Assembly: GCA_030068525.1 (NCBI GenBank)
Contig: JASJOS010000008.1
Coordinates: 248,001 to 312,000 of the forward strand
Direction of reading: 5' to 3'
Source of the DNA: Xanthocytophaga flava
GTDB lineage: Bacteria > Bacteroidota > Bacteroidia > Cytophagales > 172606-1
Length of the DNA: 64,000 nt
Numbering within the stretch: position 1 is the stretch's first letter; each line of letters begins with the position of its first letter. The translations under genes were made by a program, and so were the position numbers. The notes beneath the pieces are model-generated. The model was not told the origin of the DNA. It did not search any database and saw only the letters and a list, made by a program, of their open reading frames with translations. Below, one piece after another: positions 37,078 through 46,184 of this stretch.

Positions 37078-40000
37078 ATGAAGAGAAATTTTACGCTTTT
37101 CTGCGTCATGTTACTTGCTTTGTGTATATCCATACCATTTGCACAAGCACAAAGCACTTCCCAGACATTCTCCATTCAGGGAAAAGTTACTGAGGGAAAA
37201 AGCAATGAACCCTTGCCGGGTGTGTCTGTCCTTCTAAAAGGAACTAATCAGGGCACTACTTCGGACACAGAAGGTCGCTATTCTATTGAGGTAACCAAAG
37301 GAGCTATTCTTGTATTCTCCTTTATTGGCTATAGCTCAAAAGAGGTTACAATTGCCAATCAGACTACCATTGACATCTCACTTTCTACCGATGAGCAACT
37401 TCTGTCAGAGGTAACAGTTACGGCTCTGGGGATTAAGCGTGAGAAAAAGGCTCTGGGATATGCCGTTTCGGATGTCGGCAGTGAAAATATTGCCAATAAT
37501 GGCGAGACTAATCCAATTGCTTCCATTGCTGGAAAAGTAGCTGGGGTAAATATTTCATCTACTACAGCTGGTCCTACAGGTTCAAGCCGGGTAGTGATAC
37601 GGGGAATTCGGGAGTTACAGGGGAGCAATCAGCCTTTGTATGTAATTGATGGGGTACCGGCTGTAAACGGAAACATAGGAAGTGCCAGCCAATGGGGAGG
37701 ATTTGATTTGGGAGACGGCCTTTCGGATATAAATCCAAATGATATTGAGTCTATTTCTGTATTGAAAGGTTCTGCCGCAGCAGCACTATATGGAAGCAGG
37801 GCATTGAATGGGGTTATTCTTATTACCACCAAAAATGGAAAGGCCAACAAAGGTATTGGAGTAGAATTTAATAGTTCATTTACACTGGATCAGATTTCTA
37901 CCCGTATGGATGCTCGTCAGAAAACGTATGGGCAGGGGAATGATGGTATCTTTCCTACAGATCCTTTGCAGGCACGTAATATCACCAGTAATTGGGGACC
38001 ACGTTTTGAAGATTTTGAAACTATCACTCAAGCCGATGGTACAGTAAGACCTTATCGTTATATGGATGATAACATTCAGGGATTCTTTCGGACAGGTAAG
38101 ACATTTATGAACACACTTGCCGTCTCTGGCGGAAAAGATGGCAACACAGTTCGGTTGTCCTACTCCAATATTACTAATGAAGATATTGTACCTAAAAGCG
38201 GATATGATAAAAACATTATTGCTATCCGGGCTACTTCCAAGATCACAGAAAAACTTTCGGTAGATACCAAGATCAATTATACTCTTGAGCAGGTACGTAA
38301 TCGTCCGGCACTGACTGATGAGGTCACCAATATTGGCAATGGCTTGTTGGGACTGGCTGCCAACTTTGATCAGGCCTGGCTCCAGGATTATATGAATCCG
38401 GATGGCACCTACAAAAACTATACAGGCAATATCTATCGTGCCAATCCTTACTGGACGCTGAACAAAACGTTTAACCGCAGTTCGAAAGAAAGAACCGGAG
38501 GGTATATCAATCTTACATATAAACTCAACCATCTGTTTAGTTTGAATCTGCAGGCCGGAACGGACTTCTTCTCATTTACTCATGAGAACTTCTATGACAA
38601 GTATACTCCTGCCTATGATGGAGGTGCATTGAATCAACTTTCAATGAATACCAAAGAAACCAACTTTCAGGGGTTACTGAATTTTAACAAGGATCTGAGT
38701 TCAACTCTGAAGCTTTCAGCTATGCTGGGTGCCAACCTGATGAAATACCGTAGTAAGGGCAATAACATTTCAGGTACTCAGATCATCGAACCAGGTACAG
38801 CCAATTTAGTGAATTTCTCAGAGAAACTTATTCAGCCTTTTGATAACCGGAAAGAAATCCAATCGGTCTTTGCCAGTGCTCAATTGAGTTACAAAGAGTT
38901 TCTATTTTTGAACTTACAGGGAAGGAATGACTGGGCTTCAACATTACCACCCCAGAACAATTCATTCTTCTATCCTTCGGCTGATGTTAGCTTTGTGCTT
39001 TCTGATGCCTTTCAATTAAATTCACCTATCTTATCTTTTGCTAAACTGAGAACTTCGCTTGGACAAGTAGGAAGTGATTTTGATCCGTATAAGACAACCT
39101 TCGCTTATAGTTTAACAGGTCGTACCATACGAGGTTATCCAATGGGAGAAATTTTGGGAGGTTCTATTCCCAATGCCCAGCTAAAACCTCAGATCAAGAC
39201 TTCCTTTGAGGTTGGTGCCGATGTTCGTTTATTTCAAGACCGCATTGGAATTGATCTAACCTATTACGATGAAGTGACCAATGATGTACTGCTGGATATT
39301 ACAGTTCCTGAAACAACAGGTTTTAACACCGCTTCCCTGAATGCTGCCAAACTTAGAAACCGTGGTGTTGAATTATTGCTGACCACTACACCTATACGTT
39401 TGGATAATGGTTTCCAATGGGATCTGTCTCTAAACTTTGCGAAAAACGTCAATAAAGTGGTGGAATTGAGTGATCTGCTAGAAACCTTTACAGTGGCAGA
39501 AGCTCGCTGGGCAGGGGCTACGATCATTGCTGAGAAAGGCAAGCCTTTTGGTACGATCAAAGGCAATGGCTTTTTACGGGATGAGAATGGAAACCGTGTC
39601 TTTAATAGCAGCAATGGTGAGCCACTGCCTACTACTCAGCCAATTTCACTAGGTAATACACTGCCTAACTGGACAGGAGGAGTGATTACATCTGTGTCCT
39701 ATAAAGGATTTCAGATCAAAGCCGCTATCGATATCCGTATGGGAGGAGATATTTTCTCTATGAGTAATATGACTATGCACATGAATGGTTCTCATGCCAA
39801 CACAGAGGCGGGTCGTGATTCATGGAATGAATACCAGCAGGAAAGACAGGCGGCACAGCGTGCTGCGCAACAAGCTGGACAGGAAGCGAATGTGGACGAT
39901 CCAACCAGTCCTTATTATGTGAATCGTGCCAACAGAGGATATATTGGGGTAGGAGTGAACCAGGAAGGTGATGTAAATAACATTGCTATCAGTCCGGCTG

Positions 40001-40293
40001 CTTACTGGCAGAGTATTGGTAACAACATTCCAGAGCCATTTATTTACGATGCCAGCTATATCAAACTTCGGGATCTGGGTCTGAACTATACGTTCTCAAG
40101 CAATCTGCTTAAAAAGACTCCTTTTAAAACCGTCACGCTGGGAGTAATTGGACGTAACCTATGGATTATCCATAAAAATACGCCAAACATTGATCCTGAA
40201 TCTAATTACAACAATGGCAACGGACAGGGATTTGAATACGGCTCACTACCTGGGCGCAGACGGTACGGATTCAATCTGATTGTGAAGTTTTAA
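37078..40293 (+). CDS. SusC/RagA family TonB-linked outer membrane protein (SusC-2)
   Basis: A 1071-residue TonB-dependent transporter. After the signal peptide (about 1-24, ending AQAQS) come the carboxypeptidase-regulatory-like domain (about 32-105, NEPLPGVSVLLKGTNQGT), the link VTALGIKREKKALGYAVSDV and the plug (about 125-240, QPLYVIDGVPAVNG, NDIESISVLKGSAAAALYGSR). The barrel runs to the C-terminus (RRYGFNLIVKF). The ALGIKREKKALGYA link marks the SusC branch that pairs with SusD-like_2 proteins, which is what follows. It imports the ligand of SusD-2. The only enzyme encoded nearby on the same strand is a sulfotransferase-like lipoprotein, so the cargo is unknown. Confidence 0.95.
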   Translation: MKRNFTLFCVMLLALCISIPFAQAQSTSQTFSIQGKVTEGKSNEPLPGVSVLLKGTNQGTTSDTEGRYSIEVTKGAILVFSFIGYSSKEVTIANQTTIDISLSTDEQLLSEVTVTALGIKREKKALGYAVSDVGSENIANNGETNPIASIAGKVAGVNISSTTAGPTGSSRVVIRGIRELQGSNQPLYVIDGVPAVNGNIGSASQWGGFDLGDGLSDINPNDIESISVLKGSAAAALYGSRALNGVILITTKNGKANKGIGVEFNSSFTLDQISTRMDARQKTYGQGNDGIFPTDPLQARNITSNWGPRFEDFETITQADGTVRPYRYMDDNIQGFFRTGKTFMNTLAVSGGKDGNTVRLSYSNITNEDIVPKSGYDKNIIAIRATSKITEKLSVDTKINYTLEQVRNRPALTDEVTNIGNGLLGLAANFDQAWLQDYMNPDGTYKNYTGNIYRANPYWTLNKTFNRSSKERTGGYINLTYKLNHLFSLNLQAGTDFFSFTHENFYDKYTPAYDGGALNQLSMNTKETNFQGLLNFNKDLSSTLKLSAMLGANLMKYRSKGNNISGTQIIEPGTANLVNFSEKLIQPFDNRKEIQSVFASAQLSYKEFLFLNLQGRNDWASTLPPQNNSFFYPSADVSFVLSDAFQLNSPILSFAKLRTSLGQVGSDFDPYKTTFAYSLTGRTIRGYPMGEILGGSIPNAQLKPQIKTSFEVGADVRLFQDRIGIDLTYYDEVTNDVLLDITVPETTGFNTASLNAAKLRNRGVELLLTTTPIRLDNGFQWDLSLNFAKNVNKVVELSDLLETFTVAEARWAGATIIAEKGKPFGTIKGNGFLRDENGNRVFNSSNGEPLPTTQPISLGNTLPNWTGGVITSVSYKGFQIKAAIDIRMGGDIFSMSNMTMHMNGSHANTEAGRDSWNEYQQERQAAQRAAQQAGQEANVDDPTSPYYVNRANRGYIGVGVNQEGDVNNIAISPAAYWQSIGNNIPEPFIYDASYIKLRDLGLNYTFSSNLLKKTPFKTVTLGVIGRNLWIIHKNTPNIDPESNYNNGNGQGFEYGSLPGRRRYGFNLIVKF

Positions 40294-40327
40294 CGTTATC
40301 CGAAGGTTTTTAAAGAAAGATTCCATT

Positions 40328-41971
40328 ATGAAATCAATATATTATACTCTGCTTATTAGACCCAGCCGTTTTTTGCGTTTGTGTGCTTTGCTGGTACCTG
40401 TTTTCTTTCTGGCTGCCTGTACCGATCATTTCGAAGACCTGAACAAAAATCCGGCAGGATTCCCAACCATTTCTCCAGGTGTGCAGCTAACCAAAATCCA
40501 GGCGGATTTATCTGGAAACCGGGAAGATGTGTGGCGCTATGATCTGGCAATCAGTTCTCCGTTGATTCAGCACCTGGCTGGTTCGTGGTGGACGCAGCAT
40601 GGCGGGCAATACCGTATTCTGGATAAAGGACAATGGTATACTCTTTGGGAGACTACCTATCCACGCGATTTGAAAAACGTTCAGGATCTGGTTGAGCGGA
40701 CAACAGGCGATCCAGCCCTTGTCAATATTAATTCGGCAGCCCGTATTATGCGGGTATATATCTACTCCCGTTTGACAGATGTATATGGTGATATTCCTTA
40801 CTCGCAGGCAATTAAAGGGTATACTGAAAAAATATTCCTTCCTAAATATGATAGTCAGGAAGAGATTTACACCAATTTCTTTAAAGAGTTAGATGAGGCT
40901 GTGAAAGTGATGGACCCTACTAAAGGAAATGTACAAGGGGATGTGTTCTATGATGGCAATGTCGACAAATGGATTAAGTTTGGTAACTCACTACGGTTGC
41001 GACTTGGATTTCGTTTGACGAAGATCAAACCTGAACTGGCTCGTCAGCAGGTAGAAGCGGCTATTGCCGGAGGGGTAATGGGTAGTAATATGTATTCATG
41101 TGTTATGCGTCATGAGCCGATCAATTTCACGATTGGCGATAACCGCGGTAACGGACGTTCGCAGGTATTTCAGGCAGATGTTTCTTCTTCCGGTTTTCGT
41201 CTGACCAATACGCTCGTAGACTATATGAAGGCTACAAAAGATCCGAGATTAACTATCTATGGTGGCACCTATCTGCCTGTGAACGGAAGCGAAGCGATTG
41301 ATAACAGTAATAATCTGGATATAACACCTTATTTACAGGAAGGTCTTGCTTATGGCGCTATGTCCTGGAATGTATGGATGCCAGATCAAACTATTACACT
41401 GGCCTCTGGGGATAAGGTAGTGGTACCAACGGCGTATCGCAGAATGCAGCCGAGCAAATATGTTGCCGCATTGAATGCCCCTTTCTTCCATCTTACCTAT
41501 GCAGAAGTAGAGTTATTGCTTGCTGAAGCTGCTGCCAGAGGCTGGGGCGGACAGACAGACGCAGAAGGACATTTTATGAAAGCTATTCAGGCTGCCTGTG
41601 AAAGTATGAGCAGTTATCCGAACGCTCCAACCATTTCACAAGCTGCTATTGATGAGTTAAAAGGAAGCTTTACACCTTTCCCAACAGCGTTTGATGACCA
41701 GATGGAGGCCATTCATGGACAAATGTGGGTGAATTTCTTTCTCAATGGCACAGAAGCCTATGCCAACTATCGTCGGACAGGCTACCCCAAGCTGGTTCCT
41801 TTTACCTCTGTAGACTGGTATACCAGTGGTACAAATGGTGTAATGCCTCGCCGCTTCTTCTATCCCGAATCCGAGGCCGTACAGAACCCTACCAACTATA
41901 CAGATGCGGTTGGTCGCCTGGGCGGACAGGATGACTGGCTGAAACGGGTATGGTGGGATAAGGAAGAATAA
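40328..41971 (+). CDS. SusD/RagB family lipoprotein (SusD-2, SusD-like_2 type)
   Basis: A 547-residue outer-membrane lipoprotein with a lipobox at Cys31 (FLAAC). DHFEDLNKNPAGFPTISPG after the anchor and the IYSRLTDVYGDIPYSQA motif near 140 are typical of the SusD-like_2 family. KFGNSLRLRLGFRL near 220 and FFHLTYAEVELLLAEAAARGW near 390 follow as expected. It ends with PRRFFYPESEAVQN and the usual DWLKRVWWDK. It should cap SusC-2 and bind its ligand. It starts 34 bases after susC-2 and is followed 54 bases later by the arylsulfotransferase-like gene. Confidence 0.95.
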   Translation: MKSIYYTLLIRPSRFLRLCALLVPVFFLAACTDHFEDLNKNPAGFPTISPGVQLTKIQADLSGNREDVWRYDLAISSPLIQHLAGSWWTQHGGQYRILDKGQWYTLWETTYPRDLKNVQDLVERTTGDPALVNINSAARIMRVYIYSRLTDVYGDIPYSQAIKGYTEKIFLPKYDSQEEIYTNFFKELDEAVKVMDPTKGNVQGDVFYDGNVDKWIKFGNSLRLRLGFRLTKIKPELARQQVEAAIAGGVMGSNMYSCVMRHEPINFTIGDNRGNGRSQVFQADVSSSGFRLTNTLVDYMKATKDPRLTIYGGTYLPVNGSEAIDNSNNLDITPYLQEGLAYGAMSWNVWMPDQTITLASGDKVVVPTAYRRMQPSKYVAALNAPFFHLTYAEVELLLAEAAARGWGGQTDAEGHFMKAIQAACESMSSYPNAPTISQAAIDELKGSFTPFPTAFDDQMEAIHGQMWVNFFLNGTEAYANYRRTGYPKLVPFTSVDWYTSGTNGVMPRRFFYPESEAVQNPTNYTDAVGRLGGQDDWLKRVWWDKEE

Positions 41972-42025
41972 TCATCCAACAAACTGTTGACCATACTTTA
42001 ATTACTTAATTTGTTTGCCGCATCT

Positions 42026-43393
42026 ATGCGATCTGTATTTGCTTTCTCCTTTCATATCTTATTGACTTTTGTTCTTGGTATAACCTTCACCGGTTGTACT
42101 AGGAACGATACCGACCCTGCAAGTAAACTGGAATCAACCCATGTTCTTACCCATGAAAATTTACCTCTTTCAGTCCTCATAAAGTGCAGCTTTACCCAAT
42201 CTGCCAGTGCAAGGATAAAGTACTGGCCAGCTACAGAGAATGAAGCAGGGGCCATGGTATCAGCCATTTCGGATTCAAAAAAAAATCATACTTTTTCTGT
42301 TTTTGAACTTAAGGAAAAGACAGATTATCATTACAAAGTGATACATGTTTCTGAAAACGGGACAGAAACAGAAGTTAGACAGGTTCAGCGTTTTACCAGT
42401 GGTACCCTGCCTACATGGCTGACAGCTTATTACACACAGGATCAGAATGTTTTGCAGGAGAATTTGCCAGGTTATTACCTATTTGCGCCTGCCAGCAAAC
42501 CCAATGGATTGTTTCTAGTCGATAAGACAGGAAAGATTGCCTGGTGTTGGTCACCTCCATCCAATACTATGGTGAAAACTGCCCGATTCACACCTAAAGG
42601 ATCACTGTTGATTCTGATTGATGAGAATTCCAACCCAATGGCAGATGGTAATGTTTTACTGGAAACAACGCTGGCAGGAGATACATTATCTTATTTCCGG
42701 ATGGGTGAAAAAGGATTTGATAAATCTATCCATCACGATATACAGATGGATGAAAACGGAAATATCGTCGCAATTACCAATGAAATGCAGAATGGATTTC
42801 CGGGAGATGGAATTCTGGTGCTTAATAGCCAGGGACAAAAAATATGGGAATGGTCAACTTTTAGTGAACTGACTCAGATTGACCCTGCTACCTATGCCCA
42901 GCCCTGGGGAAATTCGCTGGTGATTGATAAGGACCATAATTACATTGTTTCTTTCCGTGCTCTTTCTCAGATTTGGAAGATTAATGCTACTACAGGAAAA
43001 GTGATGTGGAAGTTGGGCAAAAACGGGACTGTAAAAATGCCAGAGGGCAGTCAGTTTATGTTCCAACATTTTGCCCACCGTAATGCCAGTGATGACATTA
43101 TGCTGTTTGACAATGGGGCAGCCGCAAGGCCTCATACCCGTATCCTTTCTTTTACACTCAATGAATCGACATTGCAGGCAACTACTAAAATCAACCTGAC
43201 ACTACCCAATGATGCCTATTCTGTTATTATGGGAAGTACCGGCTTGCTCCCGGATGGGAACGTGCTGTCTGCTAGTGCGATGACTGGTAAACTGCTTAAA
43301 ACAGATCTCACAGGAACACCTGTCTGGACCCTGAAGACAGCAAGTCCAATTTACAGAGCAGAATATATTGCCAATCCTTTTGGACAATGGTAG
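42026..43393 (+). CDS. Arylsulfotransferase (ASST)-family lipoprotein
   Basis: A 455-residue lipoprotein (lipobox FTGC, Cys24) read from the ATG at 42026; the longer frame begins with TTG. After an FN3-like region (about 35-125) comes a six-bladed ASST propeller: GYYLFAPASKPNGLFLVDKTG near 145, SIHHDIQMDENGNIVAITNE near 240, WGNSLVIDKDHNYIVSFRAL and WKINATTGKVMWKLG near 295-330, then FQHFAHRNASDDIMLFDNG and a downstream Arg-His-Thr-Arg. ASST enzymes move sulfate between phenols through a sulfo-histidine; I could not place that residue with certainty. It is the third gene of the susCD-2 unit, 54 bases after susD-2. Role in the unit is unknown, possibly modifying or binding a phenolic or sulfated nutrient. 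Confidence 0.8.
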   Translation: MRSVFAFSFHILLTFVLGITFTGCTRNDTDPASKLESTHVLTHENLPLSVLIKCSFTQSASARIKYWPATENEAGAMVSAISDSKKNHTFSVFELKEKTDYHYKVIHVSENGTETEVRQVQRFTSGTLPTWLTAYYTQDQNVLQENLPGYYLFAPASKPNGLFLVDKTGKIAWCWSPPSNTMVKTARFTPKGSLLILIDENSNPMADGNVLLETTLAGDTLSYFRMGEKGFDKSIHHDIQMDENGNIVAITNEMQNGFPGDGILVLNSQGQKIWEWSTFSELTQIDPATYAQPWGNSLVIDKDHNYIVSFRALSQIWKINATTGKVMWKLGKNGTVKMPEGSQFMFQHFAHRNASDDIMLFDNGAAARPHTRILSFTLNESTLQATTKINLTLPNDAYSVIMGSTGLLPDGNVLSASAMTGKLLKTDLTGTPVWTLKTASPIYRAEYIANPFGQW

Positions 43394-43452
43394 AACCTAC
43401 ATGTGAAATATATTCCAAACTTTGCCATAAGGTCTGCTCAAACATAGAGTTT

Positions 43453-43489
43453 AGGAATCACTATCTGATCTTTCCGGAGAGTGATTCCT
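43453..43489. terminator. Terminator hairpin after the ASST gene
   Basis: AGGAATCACT (43453-43462) and AGTGATTCCT (43480-43489) form a 10-bp stem between the ASST gene (+) and the converging small gene (-), followed on the plus strand by TCTTA. Confidence 0.65.
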
Positions 43490-43497
43490 TCTTACAT

Positions 43498-43689
43498 CTA
43501 TTTTCTGCCCGATTTTTCCTTAGGAGTAATTCCAATTTGAGAAGGATCAATACCAGCTTCTTTTAAAACCATCTCTGCTCTGAGAGTTTGTTCGGTTTTG
43601 TATCTTCCTTCAAAATAGTTCTGATTCCAGTAGTCCATAACAGCCATTGCATGACGGATTGTAGGAGTAATTTGTATAGATTGTTTCAT
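43498..43689 (-). CDS. Small hypothetical protein, 63 aa
   Basis: A short frame from the ATG at 43689 (MKQSIQITPTIRHAMAVMDYWNQNYFEGRY) to 43498, ending KEKSGRK. A longer frame from 43749 adds 20 unlikely residues. The composition is that of a real small protein (basic tail, helix with Tyr and Trp) but no family is recognised and there is no partner. It could be a small DNA-binding or antitoxin-like protein. Confidence 0.45.
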   Translation of the reverse strand: MKQSIQITPTIRHAMAVMDYWNQNYFEGRYKTEQTLRAEMVLKEAGIDPSQIGITPKEKSGRK

Positions 43690-44633
43690 TATGCTAGTGT
43701 TATATTGTGAGTATTTTGCTTTAGAGTATGATACAAAAATATAACACACTGGCTAGTAGTGCATTGTGTTTTAGTAGTGCACCTGACCTATGTAAGAAAA
43801 ACAGGTGGAGAAATGACCTGTTAGAGTCTGGATGGGAAATAATGGCGCAAAATGGGCAATTTAAGGTTTTATTGACCCTTTTTAACAGGTGTATAGGAAA
43901 GAGAAAGTGGAAATAAATTGATAATCAGATACTAAAATTCGGTCTTTTATACTATATATAGACAAGAACAGCTCTCAGAACCAGATTGGGTCAATAAAAA
44001 TCCGGTTACCTATTGCTTCTTCCTGGCGAAAAGATATTTCTTGGTGTACAAACTATTTTTCCACTGTTCAGCGAAAATGTATCCCATACAACAAAGTTGA
44101 CAAACAGTCAAAAGAAAAACACTGCTTACTCTCTCTTCAAAAGTGTAAGTTCGGTGTTAATCTATTATTCTTGTTGGATCAGATATACTTGAATACAAAA
44201 GTGAGGATGACTCATATGCTATTCTTCTGAATACACTCCACTGATAGAGGTGTCGGGAGGACAGGCGTAAAAGTAAGAGTCAGTGAGCATAAAAACCTGC
44301 ATTTGCTTCTCTTCCATACAGCACTTCATTCATATATTCAATATTTAGAGGATCAATTACTACTCTATTGGTTTGTCTTTATACGTACAACTAACTATAA
44401 CGAAGTAATCTGGAACTTTGCAAAATAAAGTCATATTCAACATTTTAAATTAATTGTTGCCTGGAAAAAAAATAAACAAAAAATATTATGTCATATTGAC
44501 ACATTATCGAAAATTTAACTTACATTTGATTTTAGCATTAAATAGTTATACTTATAATAGGTATAGTTATGGAATACGAGCAATGGTTACGTACATCATT
44601 TTTAGTATTTTTTTAATCTTAGACAAAAAATGT
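43690..44633. other. 944-bp spacer upstream of the GH62 gene
   Basis: It is low in coding potential. A 62-codon plus-strand frame at 43728 is not protein-like. The GH62 promoter should lie near 44400-44620, but no clear element was recognised. No repeat or hairpin of note was seen. Confidence 0.4.
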
Positions 44634-45650
44634 ATGAAAAGAAACATTGCATTGCCCTCAAGTATAGGTGTACTGACACTTTTGAGTATGCTTACCATCA
44701 GTTGTAACAAACAAGAAATAAAGTTAGCCGATAAGTCAACCGACTTAGGCTCTTCTCCATCTGTCACCACAAGTGCTATAGCCAATCCCCGATGGAGTGT
44801 AACAGGTAAACTATTTGAACAAGGAGCTGCCGGCTCGTTCGAATCTGTAGCCGTAAAAGATCCCTCCTTAGTTTATGACGGGGGGCGATGGCATGTTTTC
44901 TATACCGGAACAGACGGAAATCAATGGAAAATGGGCTATGTCAATTCACCGTCTTTGTTTGATATGAAGTCTGAACCTCGCAGGTTTATGAATTCTTTAA
45001 ATGGCGGAGGGTATTTTTGTGCCCCTCAAGTTTTTAATTTTCCGGCTAAAGGTAGGTGGTTTCTTATCTACCAATCTGGCTTAGGAGCTACTTATTCTAC
45101 CAACACAAGCGTTTCTAATTACGGTGGTTGGGCAGCTGGAAAAGGAATGGGCTTTAATGACGGTATTGATTTCTGGTGTATAGCGGATAATAGCTATGTT
45201 TACTGCTTTTATTCTGCACAAGATGGTTCGAAGACCATTAAAAGAAGACGAACTACCATAGCTAATTTTCCAAATGGCTGGGAATCTCCTACTATAGTGG
45301 CTACTGATACATTTGAAGCACCCCATGTATACCGAAACAAAGCGGATGGAAAATATTATATGATGGTAGAAGATATAGGGAGGTATTTTGAACTATGGAC
45401 TGCAAGTAACTTAAATGGAACCTGGACGAAGGTATCAGAAACCTGGGCTGCAAAGTCAAATTTAACTGAAAGAAATGGACATTGGACAGATCAAGTTTCA
45501 CACGGGGAAATTTTACGTTCGGGGAGTAACGAGTTAATGGAAATAAATAATATCGACCGTTGCGAAATTTTCATGCAAGGCGTAGTGAACGGAAGTTATA
45601 GTTCGTATATACGAATTCCTTATGATCTAGGTTTAATGCAAAATTTTTAA
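44634..45650 (+). CDS. GH62 alpha-L-arabinofuranosidase lipoprotein
   Basis: A 338-residue enzyme read from the ATG at 44634, which gives a lipobox at Cys24 (LTISC); the much longer upstream frame is unlikely. The GH62 layout is intact: Asp76 in VKDPSLVYDGGRWHVFY, Asp179 in DGIDFWCIAD and Glu292 in SHGEILRSG, matching the catalytic Asp, Asp and Glu of the family. GGGYFCAPQVFNF near 125, TTIANFPNGWESP near 208 and RYFELWTASNLNGTW near 250 are also characteristic. GH62 removes single arabinose side chains from arabinoxylan or arabinan. It lies upstream of the GH10 xylanase on the same strand, 534 bases away. GH62 is best known in fungi and actinomycetes. Confidence 0.92.
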   Translation: MKRNIALPSSIGVLTLLSMLTISCNKQEIKLADKSTDLGSSPSVTTSAIANPRWSVTGKLFEQGAAGSFESVAVKDPSLVYDGGRWHVFYTGTDGNQWKMGYVNSPSLFDMKSEPRRFMNSLNGGGYFCAPQVFNFPAKGRWFLIYQSGLGATYSTNTSVSNYGGWAAGKGMGFNDGIDFWCIADNSYVYCFYSAQDGSKTIKRRRTTIANFPNGWESPTIVATDTFEAPHVYRNKADGKYYMMVEDIGRYFELWTASNLNGTWTKVSETWAAKSNLTERNGHWTDQVSHGEILRSGSNELMEINNIDRCEIFMQGVVNGSYSSYIRIPYDLGLMQNF

Positions 45651-46184
45651 CCATAATCTGTATTTTTTCAACTTTACAACAGAAAAATTTCCAAAATAAA
45701 AAACGCTCAAAAGGAAAGTTAGTTTTGGAGGCTTTATTCAAAAAACGTCCTTACAAAAACTGTTTTGAGTAGATATACGATAAAAAAATGTATCGTATTG
45801 TTATGGCCTGTGACCAAACGAAGCACTAATCTGCTTAAGATCATCCCTATTAATGTGGTTCATTCATTTTTTACCACTAACGACTAGTTTCTGATATAAA
45901 GAATCTGACCATAAGTTACCATCTCTTCCAACTGCATCCATCGTATGATTGCAGAGGCAGGGTCATACATTGATGCGCAACTCTTTATGTCCTCTTTCCA
46001 ATGCAACTGCTATCAGGCTGCAACGTTTTGCTAGTAGTCTATGACTTGTGGGATGAAACAAAATGTGTGTGCATTTAATACCATTGGTTTTCATTTTATC
46101 GCTTTAACCAACTGTTCTTCCTTATCCAGAATAAACCCTTAGATGTTTTCAAACTTTTTTCACTAACGACTAAAAAATCTATTT
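45651..46184. other. 534-bp spacer between GH62 and GH10
   Basis: No gene is assigned. A 12-bp exact repeat CACTAACGACTA occurs at 45875-45886 and 46161-46172, each preceded by a T-rich stretch, the second 12 bases before the GH10 start codon. Short minus-strand frames between the two copies may be remnants but resemble nothing I know. Confidence 0.4.
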
